The notes beneath the pieces are model-generated. The model worked only from the letters and a program-made list of their open reading frames with translations, did no database searches and had not been told where the DNA came from. The position numbers and the translations under genes were made by a program. From NCBI RefSeq assembly GCF_030247655.1, contig NZ_JAOTRZ010000010.1:1-36630 (forward strand): a DNA stretch of 36,630 nt, in the 5' to 3' direction. This stretch comes from Trichlorobacter sp. (GTDB taxonomy: Bacteria; Desulfobacterota; Desulfuromonadia; Geobacterales; Pseudopelobacteraceae). Positions 18,503-25,354 of the stretch are shown piece after piece (positions within the stretch are counted from its first letter, which is position 1; the number at the start of each line of letters is the position of its first letter).

Positions 18503-19849
18503 CTATCGCTCATGAAACGCTGTATCTGCTGCGAGATAGATCGGCTTGAGCAGATACTGCATGACTGATTTGCTGCCGGTGGCGATGTCGGCCTCGCCGG
18601 TCATACCGGGTATCAGGCGATGTTTTACGTTGCCCACATACGGTTTACTCAAAGCAATTTCGACCTTATATAGGGGCATGCCGTTTTCCTTCATCTTGGT
18701 GGAGGTCGGCGCAACGTTCCTGACCTTCCCCTCTATGGAGCCAAAGCGTGCCGAGTCAAAACTGTCGATCTTGATCGAGGCCCGCTGGCCGGTCTTGACG
18801 AAACCGATATCGCGGGGTGTGACCATCACATCCATAATGAGTTCCTGTCCGGCAGGTACGACCACAGCAACGGTGCCACCTGCAGGAATCACGGCTCCTT
18901 GAGCTGTCTGCGGCAGGTCCATTACAATACCGTCAATGGGTGACCGGATATCGGAGCGGTCCAGGCGGGAACTTACCGCATTCTGTTCTGCCAGCAGTTC
19001 GTGATACTGCTCGGTCAGTTTGCTCAGCTCACCGCTCAGCTGTTGGTTGAGCTCCGCCCGCAGACGGCGGACCTCAGCATCAGCGCCGGACAGGGTGCTT
19101 GTGGTACTTTCGGAACGAGTCTTGAGTTCATCAAGCCGCTCCTCAAGGCTGATCAGCTGCTGACGGGCGTCACTCAGCGCCAGCTTGGTGACCACGCCAC
19201 GCCGCGCACCCTCTTCAAGGCGGTTCAGGCGTTCGCGGGCTTCACGCAGTTCACGCCCGACAATCTTGCGTTCACGCTCAGACCCGGCCAGTTGCGACCC
19301 CTGTTGCCCGACTTCACTCCGTTTTGCTGCCAGGGCAGCCTCGCGGCTGGCAATCTGCGCCCTGTAGCTTACTTTGGCCTGTTCAACCAGCAACGGATAG
19401 TTTTTGGTGTATTTTGAAAAATTCGGCGAGCGACTTTCCAATATGGCCATCATCCGTTCACGGTCGATCTCATTGGCGGCGACCTTGGCCTTGGTCTGGC
19501 TGTCAAGCTTGTCAAAATCGGTTGATGAGAAATCAACCAGAAGCTGACCGGCTTTGACCGTATCGCCTTCCTTGACAAGGATCCTGTTGATGGTGCCCCC
19601 CATACGGGTCTGTAGCACCTGCACATGCCCGCCAGGCTGGACTTCGCCCCTGGCCCGAGCCAACTCATCAACATTGGCCGCCAATGACCAGACGACAAAG
19701 ATCAACACAAGCAGCGTAATGCCGAACATGGTGCTGCGCAGTTTTTTAGTCTGCCCACCATCACTCAACAGGTAGGTGATCGGGGTTGCATCTCGTGTAT
19801 CGCCTGCGATGACCTGGATTATTTCTGGGGACTTTTCGCTGTTGTTCAT
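18503..19849 (-). CDS. HlyD-family type I secretion membrane fusion protein
   Basis: 448 aa from ATG 19849, chosen because AAGGA lies 7 nt upstream and a longer reading would run back into the ABC gene. A cytoplasmic N-terminus of about 45 residues precedes a single membrane helix (FGITLLVLIFVVWSLA), then a lipoyl/barrel-sandwich half (GEVQPGGHVQVLQTRMGG, KEGDTVKAGQ). A long periplasmic coiled-coil hairpin follows, then the second lipoyl half (RSPIDGIVMDLPQTAQGAV) and a beta-barrel (GQRASIKIDSFD). The C-terminus has the MTGEADIATG.KSVMQYLLKPI motif typical of type I secretion adaptors. The protein bridges the inner membrane ABC transporter and the TolC channel and contacts the substrate. It starts 10 nt after the ABC gene and ends 37 nt before the giant adhesin, so the operon order is transporter, adaptor, substrate, channel. 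Confidence 0.95.
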   Translation of the reverse strand: MNNSEKSPEIIQVIAGDTRDATPITYLLSDGGQTKKLRSTMFGITLLVLIFVVWSLAANVDELARARGEVQPGGHVQVLQTRMGGTINRILVKEGDTVKAGQLLVDFSSTDFDKLDSQTKAKVAANEIDRERMMAILESRSPNFSKYTKNYPLLVEQAKVSYRAQIASREAALAAKRSEVGQQGSQLAGSERERKIVGRELREARERLNRLEEGARRGVVTKLALSDARQQLISLEERLDELKTRSESTTSTLSGADAEVRRLRAELNQQLSGELSKLTEQYHELLAEQNAVSSRLDRSDIRSPIDGIVMDLPQTAQGAVIPAGGTVAVVVPAGQELIMDVMVTPRDIGFVKTGQRASIKIDSFDSARFGSIEGKVRNVAPTSTKMKENGMPLYKVEIALSKPYVGNVKHRLIPGMTGEADIATGSKSVMQYLLKPIYLAADTAFHER

Positions 19850-19859
19850 GGTGGTATCC

Positions 19860-22037
19860 TTATGCTTCTTTTTGTGTTGGTGGAGCAACAGGGCCGGAAT
19901 AGACAAGGTTGCCTTCGTTTAACAAGACGATTTCATCGGCTCGCTGGATCAGATCGGGGCGGTGGGTTGCCAGGATGATGGTGGTCGTACCACGCAGCTC
20001 CTCAAGCAGGGTAATCATGTACCCGTCAAGCTGAGGGTTGCGAACCCGCAACGGATCGTCCAGTAGCAGCAATTTGGGGTTGCCCATGATGGATGCTGCC
20101 AGACGCACGACAAAACGCTGGATAATGGCATCGCGGTCTTCACGCCACGGTTCCATCTTCAACTCCAGTGCTGCGGCAGGACCATCAGCGCCGATGAGAC
20201 GCCACCAGTCAGGGCCGCCGACACGCTGGAGAGCCTCGAACATCTGGTCATCGCTGGCCGCCGGACAGCGCAGGCTCATCATATTGCGCACAGTCAGTGG
20301 CAGGGTGGGTATTTCCTGGGGCAGATACCCCAACCACGAGCGATAGTCTGCAAGATCAAACTGCCTGATATCCTGGCCGCCAACAAGCACCCTGCCGTTT
20401 TGCGGCTGGAATAGTCCGGCAAGCATGTCGAGCAGGGTTGTCTTGCCGGCACCGTTCGGTCCGGTTACCGCTACGAATTTACCGGGATCGATCTTGAAGC
20501 TGATACCATTCAGTGCCGGTTCCCGCTCAGCGCTGTAACGGTAGAAGAGGCGATCTGCTGTGACTTCTGCCGTCAGCACGCTAACCGGCGAAGTGCCCTG
20601 AGCCTTTTGCAGTTCACCGGTGGCGGTCATCAGGCGGTCAAGCTGACGGCCGGAATCAAGCAGCTGTTTAATGCGGACTTTGGCTGTAAATGCTTGCTGT
20701 GCCGGTACTGTCACCTTCCAGATCAGCATCATGGTGGCAATCAGTCCGCCGCTGGTCATGTTGTTGCTGAGCACAAGCAGTACGCCGACACCCATGGTAG
20801 CCAATACGGTCAGCATGCCCAGCGAATTACCAACACTCTGTACCAGGCTGTTGGCAAGTGCATAGTCACGATTGGCCTCGACTGTCTGGGCAACCAGTTC
20901 AGCCAGATGCTGGCGGCTGAGCGAGGAACCGGGTACACCACGCAGTGTCCGCAACCGGCTGGCAAGAACCGAGGTCAGGTCGTTGAATTTGCGAGAAGCA
21001 CGCCCCATTTTTGCGGCATGGCTTTCGATGTAGCTTGAAAACGGAATTGAAAGCCCGGCAAAAACTATCAGAGAAATAATCGGCACCACCACAACCCAGC
21101 CGCCCATAATTCCGATGGCGATCAGGAATACCGGTATCATCGGATAGTCAAAACTGATCAACCCTCCGGCACCACCAAAGAACTGACGCACCCCTTCTAC
21201 GGAACGGAGGCGGCTCAGGTTGTTATCGATACCAAGCCGCGCGGAGACATCTACCGGCAGACCAAGGGTCTTGCGCAGCGTGGCTGCACCAATTTTTGAA
21301 CCGGCCCATGCAGTCAGGTCCGCCAGAATCTTTGAGCGGGCTACGCGCAGCCACCATCCCCCCAGGATGGCAATGGCGACGCCTGTGGTCAGGGTCCAGA
21401 GGGTGCCGGTGGCACCGCCCGGAATGACCGTGTTGTAGACGTTCATGGTATAGAAGGAAACGCTCAGCAGCAGCAGGTTTACGACCAGGCTTATCAGTAA
21501 GACACCGATCAGCTCCCTGCGCGCTGAAACCATGAGTTTTTTCAGCCAGCCCAACTGCGGGAGATCTATCGGCATGCTCTCAATGTCATTCTCAATCAGC
21601 AGCAGCGTATCGCCGGGCTTTGGTGCATATGCGGAGCAGACTGCGGCCCCGTCGTGCCACCAGTCAATCCCGTGAAGCCTGCCCAGATAGATAAAACAGT
21701 CGGAGCCGGAGAGGATCACGCTGGCTGTGGGCAGTGCATCCAGACCGTTCTTCCAGGCAGACCATGTCGTACAGTCTACACTGAACCCAAAACCCTGGAT
21801 CAGTTCGCAGTACTGCGACAGAGACAGGTCGTCTCCCTCAGCCGGAAGGTGTTCAAGAACGGCTCTCGGGGCGCCAAACCAGTCCAGGGCGACCAGAAGC
21901 GGTGCCAGGCTGCGTGCCAGTGCAGATGCTGCAAGCCGCTTGTACCCGATCACCTGATTGATGGCGGCGATCCTGCTCTCTTCGCGGGTAAAATCGAGGC
22001 GCTGACCCAAAGCCATTTCTGCGGCGGTTGCACTCAT
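19860..22037 (-). CDS. Type I secretion ABC transporter, Walker A intact, signature degenerate
   Basis: 725 aa. The first ~155 residues look like a degenerate C39-like domain (no obvious catalytic triad), as in transporters of large adhesins that bind but do not cleave their substrate. Membrane segments follow between about 175 and 440, then a nucleotide-binding domain. Walker A is complete (GPNGAGKT, Lys532), the Q-loop Gln is near 574, and the H-loop is present (LATHRP, His692). The ABC signature expected near residue 632 is unrecognisable (WREDRD in place of LSGGQ), and the residue after Walker B Asp660 is Asp661 rather than the usual Glu. Its start overlaps the stop of the upstream ABC gene by 4 nt (ATGA), implying coupled synthesis and probably a heterodimer with the 545-aa subunit. 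Its substrate is presumably the giant protein encoded two genes downstream. Confidence 0.93.
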   Translation of the reverse strand: MSATAAEMALGQRLDFTREESRIAAINQVIGYKRLAASALARSLAPLLVALDWFGAPRAVLEHLPAEGDDLSLSQYCELIQGFGFSVDCTTWSAWKNGLDALPTASVILSGSDCFIYLGRLHGIDWWHDGAAVCSAYAPKPGDTLLLIENDIESMPIDLPQLGWLKKLMVSARRELIGVLLISLVVNLLLLSVSFYTMNVYNTVIPGGATGTLWTLTTGVAIAILGGWWLRVARSKILADLTAWAGSKIGAATLRKTLGLPVDVSARLGIDNNLSRLRSVEGVRQFFGGAGGLISFDYPMIPVFLIAIGIMGGWVVVVPIISLIVFAGLSIPFSSYIESHAAKMGRASRKFNDLTSVLASRLRTLRGVPGSSLSRQHLAELVAQTVEANRDYALANSLVQSVGNSLGMLTVLATMGVGVLLVLSNNMTSGGLIATMMLIWKVTVPAQQAFTAKVRIKQLLDSGRQLDRLMTATGELQKAQGTSPVSVLTAEVTADRLFYRYSAEREPALNGISFKIDPGKFVAVTGPNGAGKTTLLDMLAGLFQPQNGRVLVGGQDIRQFDLADYRSWLGYLPQEIPTLPLTVRNMMSLRCPAASDDQMFEALQRVGGPDWWRLIGADGPAAALELKMEPWREDRDAIIQRFVVRLAASIMGNPKLLLLDDPLRVRNPQLDGYMITLLEELRGTTTIILATHRPDLIQRADEIVLLNEGNLVYSGPVAPPTQKEA

Positions 22038-23671
22038 GCCAGTTCCCCCCTTTTCCCAATCTGCACGCTGCGGGTGCAGACCTCCTGCAACGGCTCACGG
22101 TAGGTTGCCATGATGACGGTGGTTGCCCCCCGCAACTCCTGCAAAAGCGCAGCAAATCGCTTGATGCCATCTATGTCCATGCCACTGGCGGCGTGATCAA
22201 GCAGCAGGATTTTCGGGCGGCGGACCAATGCCCTGATCAGGGCTATTCGCTGATATACCCCTTCATCAAGATGCTCTGCCGTAGCAGGGCCTACCTCGGT
22301 CAGAATGCCATGACGCAGCCTGTTGAGATAGGGCTGCAGCCCCAGCAGTTCGCAGTATCGTTCGGCTTCTTCGTTGTAGCGGGGGTCGTAGAGGGTCAGG
22401 TTATTGAGTATTGATCCCGGCACCAGGGCCAGGTGGCGGGTTACCAGCATGACGCTGTCCCGGTATGCCTGATGGCCATAAGCCGCTATCCTGTGGCCGT
22501 CAATGGTGATGGTAATTTCTTCATCCTGCGCAAGGCCGGCAATCTTTGATAGCAGTTTTGAAGCATCACTGCTCTCTTCGGTGTTAAGCAGTACCAGCTC
22601 ACCCGGTTCTATCACCACTTGCTTCTTTGACCAGGCCGGCATATCAATGCACAGCCTGCCATCACCAAATGTCCGCAAGGCTGCTTCTGGTCCCGTGTCC
22701 GTCAATGCAAAGGCAGGGCTGAGCGGCAGCGCAAACAGCTCATCAATCTTGGCCTGCGCCTCGGCGGTGCGGGCCAGTTGCGAAAAATAACCCAAACCGG
22801 CCATGGTCGGCCCGATCGAACGGCCTGCCAGCATGGTGCAGGCAGACAGGGCACCGGTAGTCAGCCTGCCGTCCATGACCATCCCGGCACCAAAGGCTAC
22901 CACCAGAACCGTTGAAAGGTTGGAAATCGTGGCATTGTTTTCACGCAGAAAACCCAGCTTGCCCTCCAGTTTTGCCTGGGCGGCCATATAGTTGTCATTC
23001 ATGCTTCGGTAGAGCTGATTGATCCGGCCTTCCGCACCCAGAGACTTGATTCGCAGTAGACCGGCAAAAATTGACCAGGCAAAATCCTTGCGCTCACGGT
23101 CAAATGCCTCAACCTTTTCTGAAGACTGCTCAATCCCTTTGTTGATCTGCAGCGTTGCCGGTAGTGCGCAGCAAAACAGAATCAGGGGGAAGATCACCAG
23201 CCAACCTCCGATATGCCAGATCAACAAAAGGTAGATAACCGCAAAGGGCACTTCATACAGCGATACACCGGCCTGACCTGACCAGAAATCACGCATCTGG
23301 CTGACTGCCCGCAGGGTCTCACTGACATAGGAACCACCGCGCTTTTCAACCTCTGCCACATCAACCTCAAGCAGATGATTGAGCATGCGGGTAATGGTCT
23401 TGGCCTCGTAACGGGCCCCGAAGGTGACGAAAAGACGGGTTCTGCCGTAGCGCAGCATGAGTTCCAGCACCACTGCCGCGGCGACACCGGCCACAAGCAC
23501 CGCAACGGTGCCATAGGATTTACCCGGCAGAATCCGGTCGTAAATGTGTAGCAATGCCAGCGGCAAGGCCAGGGCAAGCAGGTGAATGACCACGGTGACG
23601 GCAAGCACATCCCACCTGAACACCGTCATCTGAGAAGCAAGATGCTGATAATCAACAAGTTTTTTCTGCAT
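22034..23671 (-). CDS. Half ABC transporter with a dead nucleotide-binding domain, partner of the 725-aa ABC protein
   Basis: 545 aa, first gene of the secretion operon. Residues 20-300 hold the ABC exporter membrane domain (VVIHLLALALPLALLHIYDR, typical of type I secretion permeases); there is no N-terminal peptidase-like domain. The nucleotide-binding domain is recognisable by spacing but has lost its active residues. The Walker A position reads NTEESSDASK, with no P-loop glycines and Ala370 where the Lys should be. The signature is LDEGV (468-472) instead of LSGGQ, Walker B ends ILLLDH with His493 in place of the catalytic Glu, and the H-loop His is Tyr524. It is therefore very unlikely to hydrolyse ATP alone. 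Paired ABC subunits are known from MARTX-type secretion (RtxB/RtxE), but this degree of decay is unusual. GAGAGG lies only 2 nt before the ATG, so initiation may be weak or may start further downstream. Confidence 0.92.
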   Translation of the reverse strand: MQKKLVDYQHLASQMTVFRWDVLAVTVVIHLLALALPLALLHIYDRILPGKSYGTVAVLVAGVAAAVVLELMLRYGRTRLFVTFGARYEAKTITRMLNHLLEVDVAEVEKRGGSYVSETLRAVSQMRDFWSGQAGVSLYEVPFAVIYLLLIWHIGGWLVIFPLILFCCALPATLQINKGIEQSSEKVEAFDRERKDFAWSIFAGLLRIKSLGAEGRINQLYRSMNDNYMAAQAKLEGKLGFLRENNATISNLSTVLVVAFGAGMVMDGRLTTGALSACTMLAGRSIGPTMAGLGYFSQLARTAEAQAKIDELFALPLSPAFALTDTGPEAALRTFGDGRLCIDMPAWSKKQVVIEPGELVLLNTEESSDASKLLSKIAGLAQDEEITITIDGHRIAAYGHQAYRDSVMLVTRHLALVPGSILNNLTLYDPRYNEEAERYCELLGLQPYLNRLRHGILTEVGPATAEHLDEGVYQRIALIRALVRRPKILLLDHAASGMDIDGIKRFAALLQELRGATTVIMATYREPLQEVCTRSVQIGKRGELA

Positions 23672-23779
23672 ATCCTCTCACTTTCACATCGTGGAACCGA
23701 GCTGTCATGGAATTTGTGTAAAGTTATTTTAGTTAATTTTTAATTTTTAGCATAGATTTCCACATGTTCAAGTTTTGTT

Positions 23780-23806
23780 TGTATAGTAAAAGATATTAAT
23801 TGTCTA
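23780..23806 (-). promoter_or_regulatory. Candidate promoter of the type I secretion operon
   Basis: On the minus strand TAGACA and TATACA are separated by 15 bp in an AT-rich stretch about 110 bp upstream of the first ABC gene. The spacing is shorter than the ideal 17 bp and other AT-rich hexamers nearby are possible, so this is only a suggestion. No clear sigma-54 -24/-12 element was seen. Confidence 0.25.
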
Positions 23807-23830
23807 GTTTGTCTTGAGTGGGTTTGAAGG

Positions 23831-23845
23831 TGTGAAATATTCACA
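23831..23845. promoter_or_regulatory. 15-bp perfect palindrome upstream of the secretion operon
   Basis: TGTGAA-ATA-TTCACA, about 25 bp upstream of the candidate -35 of the secretion operon. It resembles the 18-bp palindrome at 33483-33500 (TGTGAATA-CA-TATTCACA) but with different spacing. It could be an operator; the protein is unknown. The N5 spacing between TGTGA and TCACA does not match the classical CRP site. Confidence 0.35.
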
Positions 23846-24100
23846 TCTGATGACAGCGCATATGAAGGGATGCAAGCTTTTGGGGGTGGTCGTTTGAACT
23901 AATGTCTGGTCAAGAATTAGATAAGCAGTCAGTTCTGGCTGTTCGCCTAAAAGACAAGGATATCTAACTGCTTAAAAAGAACTCTACCCTGTGACCATGC
24001 TATGGTTGGAGTCGTTTTTCATGGTGACTGCTCAATAAGTCAAAATTGTATGGTCACACCGCGGTCACAGAATGGTCACAGGTTTGTAAAAGACAAACAA
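23846..24100. other. Gene-free stretch between the secretion operon and the tRNA scar
   Basis: No convincing gene. It holds an 8-bp inverted repeat (TAAGCAGT ... ACTGCTTA, within about 23914-23976). It also holds a TGTGACCAT at 23990-23998, an inverted copy of the ATGGTCACA motif found at 24050 and 24072. A 21-codon ATG frame at 23902 lacks a convincing ribosome site and was not called. Confidence 0.5.
24052..24080 (+). repeat. Three GGTCACA direct repeats at exact 11-bp intervals
   Basis: GGTCACA occurs at 24052-24058, 24063-24069 and 24074-24080. The first and third are extended to ATGGTCACA. One-helical-turn spacing next to a tRNA fragment is like the arm-type sites bound by tyrosine integrases or excisionases, or like iterons. 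No integrase gene remains in the window. Confidence 0.6.
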
Positions 24101-24134
24101 AAAGGGTTAGCCTTGTGAGCTAACCCTTTGTTTT
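24101..24134. terminator. Bidirectional intrinsic terminator
   Basis: Perfect 11-bp stem AAAGGGTTAGC / GCTAACCCTTT (24101-24111 and 24119-24129) with a 7-nt loop. It is followed by G and TTTTT on the plus strand and gives a T run on the minus strand. Such hairpins often close an integrase gene next to its tRNA attachment site; here the gene is missing. Confidence 0.8.
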
Positions 24135-24137
24135 TAT

Positions 24138-24160
24138 TGGAGCGGGAAACGAGATTCGAA
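24138..24160 (-). other. 23-bp 3' end of a tRNA-Gly gene: attachment-site remnant
   Basis: Read on the minus strand this is TTCGAATCTCG followed by TTTCCCGCTCCA. This is the T-loop, 3' T-stem strand, 3' acceptor strand and CCA of a bacterial tRNA-Gly (GCC type). The rest of the tRNA is absent: the next bases do not continue the T-stem. Tyrosine recombinases commonly use tRNA 3' ends as integration sites and leave such duplicated fragments at the far end of the element, so this is best read as an att scar. The intact tRNA is not in this window. Confidence 0.75.
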
Positions 24161-24239
24161 AGCTACCAGTTTACAGTTTACAGAACCCATAAAACCACTT
24201 ATTTGAAGTAACTTCCGCATCTTAGCCTCGCCGACCAAC

Positions 24240-24300
24240 GTCCATTTAAGTCCATCAAAATATGGTGAAAGCCACCCGGTTGGTGAAAGCTGGGTGAAAG
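24240..24300 (+). repeat. Second cluster of short direct repeats on the other side of the tRNA scar
   Basis: GTCCAT occurs at 24240 and 24250. GGTGAAAG occurs at 24264, 24282 and 24293, with 18- and 11-bp steps. The motifs differ from the GGTCACA set at 24052-24080, which would fit the end of a different element. The function is inferred only from position and spacing. Confidence 0.45.
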
Positions 24301-24303
24301 TTT

Positions 24304-24621
24304 TCAGGCTACCTCTACCCCATGTTCACGTATCTCATGAATCAGGGGAACCCATGTATCGTTCTTGTATGAGTCAGCTGATACAGGCACCGGATGGAGT
24401 CTGGCGTCAATCCTCCAGGCAAGCTGCATCAGCATTTTGCCCTCGTTAAATCTGTCCCTGCCAAAGTCATTGGATATAATGGCTATATCAAGATCACTGT
24501 CAACCGTCTGTTTGCCGGTGGCAAAGGAACCGTACAAAAGGGCTTTGTCAACATGGACACCCTTTGTTGATACGGCATCTACCAGCCTGATTACTATATC
24601 TCTGATTTCTTTCGTAACCAT
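24304..24621 (-). CDS. MNT-type minimal nucleotidyltransferase (antitoxin-like)
   Basis: 105 aa. The polymerase-beta fold signature is present near residue 30: LLYGSFATGK followed by SDLDIAI (GS-x10-D-x-D), the metal and nucleotide binding core. Proteins of this size form toxin-antitoxin pairs with HEPN ribonucleases, and some MntA members neutralise HepT by adding AMP groups; that activity is known for the family, not shown here. The start overlaps the 3' end of a HEPN gene remnant by 28 nt, the usual order for such pairs. Because the HEPN partner is broken, this gene may be an orphan antitoxin. It lies just beside the tRNA scar, in line with arrival on a mobile element. Confidence 0.85.
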   Translation of the reverse strand: MVTKEIRDIVIRLVDAVSTKGVHVDKALLYGSFATGKQTVDSDLDIAIISNDFGRDRFNEGKMLMQLAWRIDARLHPVPVSADSYKNDTWVPLIHEIREHGVEVA

Positions 24622-24746
24622 TTGTAAACTTTCTTTATCTCTTTGTACTTCTCAGCAGCTAATTCTTTGGTGCATTTCTGGTAAAAATCCATCTTCACAT
24701 CAGGATACCGCGCTTCAGTGTGGAATTCAACTCCAGTCCAAAGATC
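24594..24746 (-). pseudogene. C-terminal remnant of a HEPN-domain protein
   Basis: Fifty in-frame codons (beginning DLWTGVEFHTEARYPD and ending in LRKKSEI) before a TAG stop. The HTEARYPD motif and the following FYQKCTKELA..YKEIKKVYKWL helix match the end of HEPN proteins encoded beside MNT nucleotidyltransferases. An in-frame TGA lies directly upstream, there is no plausible start, and the N-terminal helices that would complete the domain are absent. It is therefore read as a truncated gene. Recognition is by motif only, without a database search. Confidence 0.65.
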
Positions 24747-24812
24747 TCATTTCCAAAAATGTGAGCCTTAATCATTCAAGTTCTGCACGAAAATGAGTTA
24801 AACAAGTCAAAA

Positions 24813-25028
24813 CTAGCGGATTATTAGTAAATCTTCGTCCAGTCCATAACGAAACACGTCAATCCGCTCGCTGCGCTGCGACACAAAGTCACCGGTCATC
24901 ACGGGGAGATGGAATGGTACAAACGCCGGATTGTTCAGGAGCAGCCCCAATGCTCCCTTGCCCTCCGGGGTGGCTAGGAGTGCGGATTCTAACATCAGAA
25001 TGGCCAGATTTTCATCGGTAATGCTCAT
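24813..25028 (-). CDS. Small hypothetical protein, 71 aa
   Basis: From ATG 25028 (a TTG at 25049 is also possible) the frame begins MSITDENLAILMLESALLA and ends FRYGLDEDLLIIR. I do not recognise the family. It has a helical N-terminus, a GKGALGLLLNNPAF segment and a charged strand-like end, with no signal peptide or membrane helix. The ATG shares its A with the TGA stop of a broken upstream frame (25028-25111), a layout of translationally coupled operon genes. This suggests it was once the second gene of a pair. It may be intact, or the stump of a longer gene. Confidence 0.5.
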   Translation of the reverse strand: MSITDENLAILMLESALLATPEGKGALGLLLNNPAFVPFHLPVMTGDFVSQRSERIDVFRYGLDEDLLIIR

Positions 25029-25111
25029 CAGACGGCTTTCTCGTAGCAACCCTTGGCCTCAGAATCCTTCAATATTCCCCATGAAACAAAAGAGCGGATA
25101 ACATAAAGGAG
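25028..25111 (-). pseudogene. Tail of a broken upstream gene coupled to the 71-aa ORF
   Basis: Twenty-seven codons, including YVIRSFVSWGIL and SEAKGCYEKAV, end in TGA at 25028 and are preceded by an in-frame TAG. The peptide looks like a genuine protein C-terminus (Trp, Cys, amphipathic, possible winged-helix end), and its stop overlaps the next start by one base. No start codon or upstream coding potential remains, so it is interpreted as a gene fragment. The family was not identified. Confidence 0.4.
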
Positions 25112-25114
25112 CTA

Positions 25115-25354
25115 AAAAGTTAACGCTACAGCTAATGTTCTGCATCCTTGCCATGAGTGCCGATCAGTTGCTCAAAGTAGCTGGTTACTGATTGTCAAAG
25201 ACCAAAAACAGGAATTTGTTAGAGCAGTACGTCCAGATTCCGGGTTGATATCACTAAAAACGATCAGGCCCCTGCTTCAGGTTGGCTCTGGTGAAAACAG
25301 AGCCGCACGCTACCTCTGTCTGTTAATTTTCAAGACTTTCGTAAGAAGCTAAAA
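25115..25354. other. Gene-free spacer downstream of the chemoreceptor
   Basis: No coding region is supported. A 7-bp stem hairpin (GGCTCTG / CAGAGCC, 25284-25304) lies 50 bp past the chemoreceptor stop. It has no adjacent T run, so it is at best a weak terminator. Confidence 0.4.

Noticed and set aside
23831-23845. Classical CRP site upstream of the secretion operon
   Set aside because: TGTGA and TCACA are separated by 5 bp rather than 6, so the fit to the CRP consensus is wrong, although the palindrome itself is real.
23902-23967. 21-codon frame starting MSGQELDKQS
   Set aside because: Too short, without a convincing ribosome site or similarity; it lies in an otherwise gene-free stretch.
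23672-25354. Complete integrase, transposase or CRISPR array in the scar region
   Set aside because: Only short direct repeats and a tRNA fragment are present. No recombinase motif, inverted-repeat-bounded element or spacer-repeat pattern could be found.
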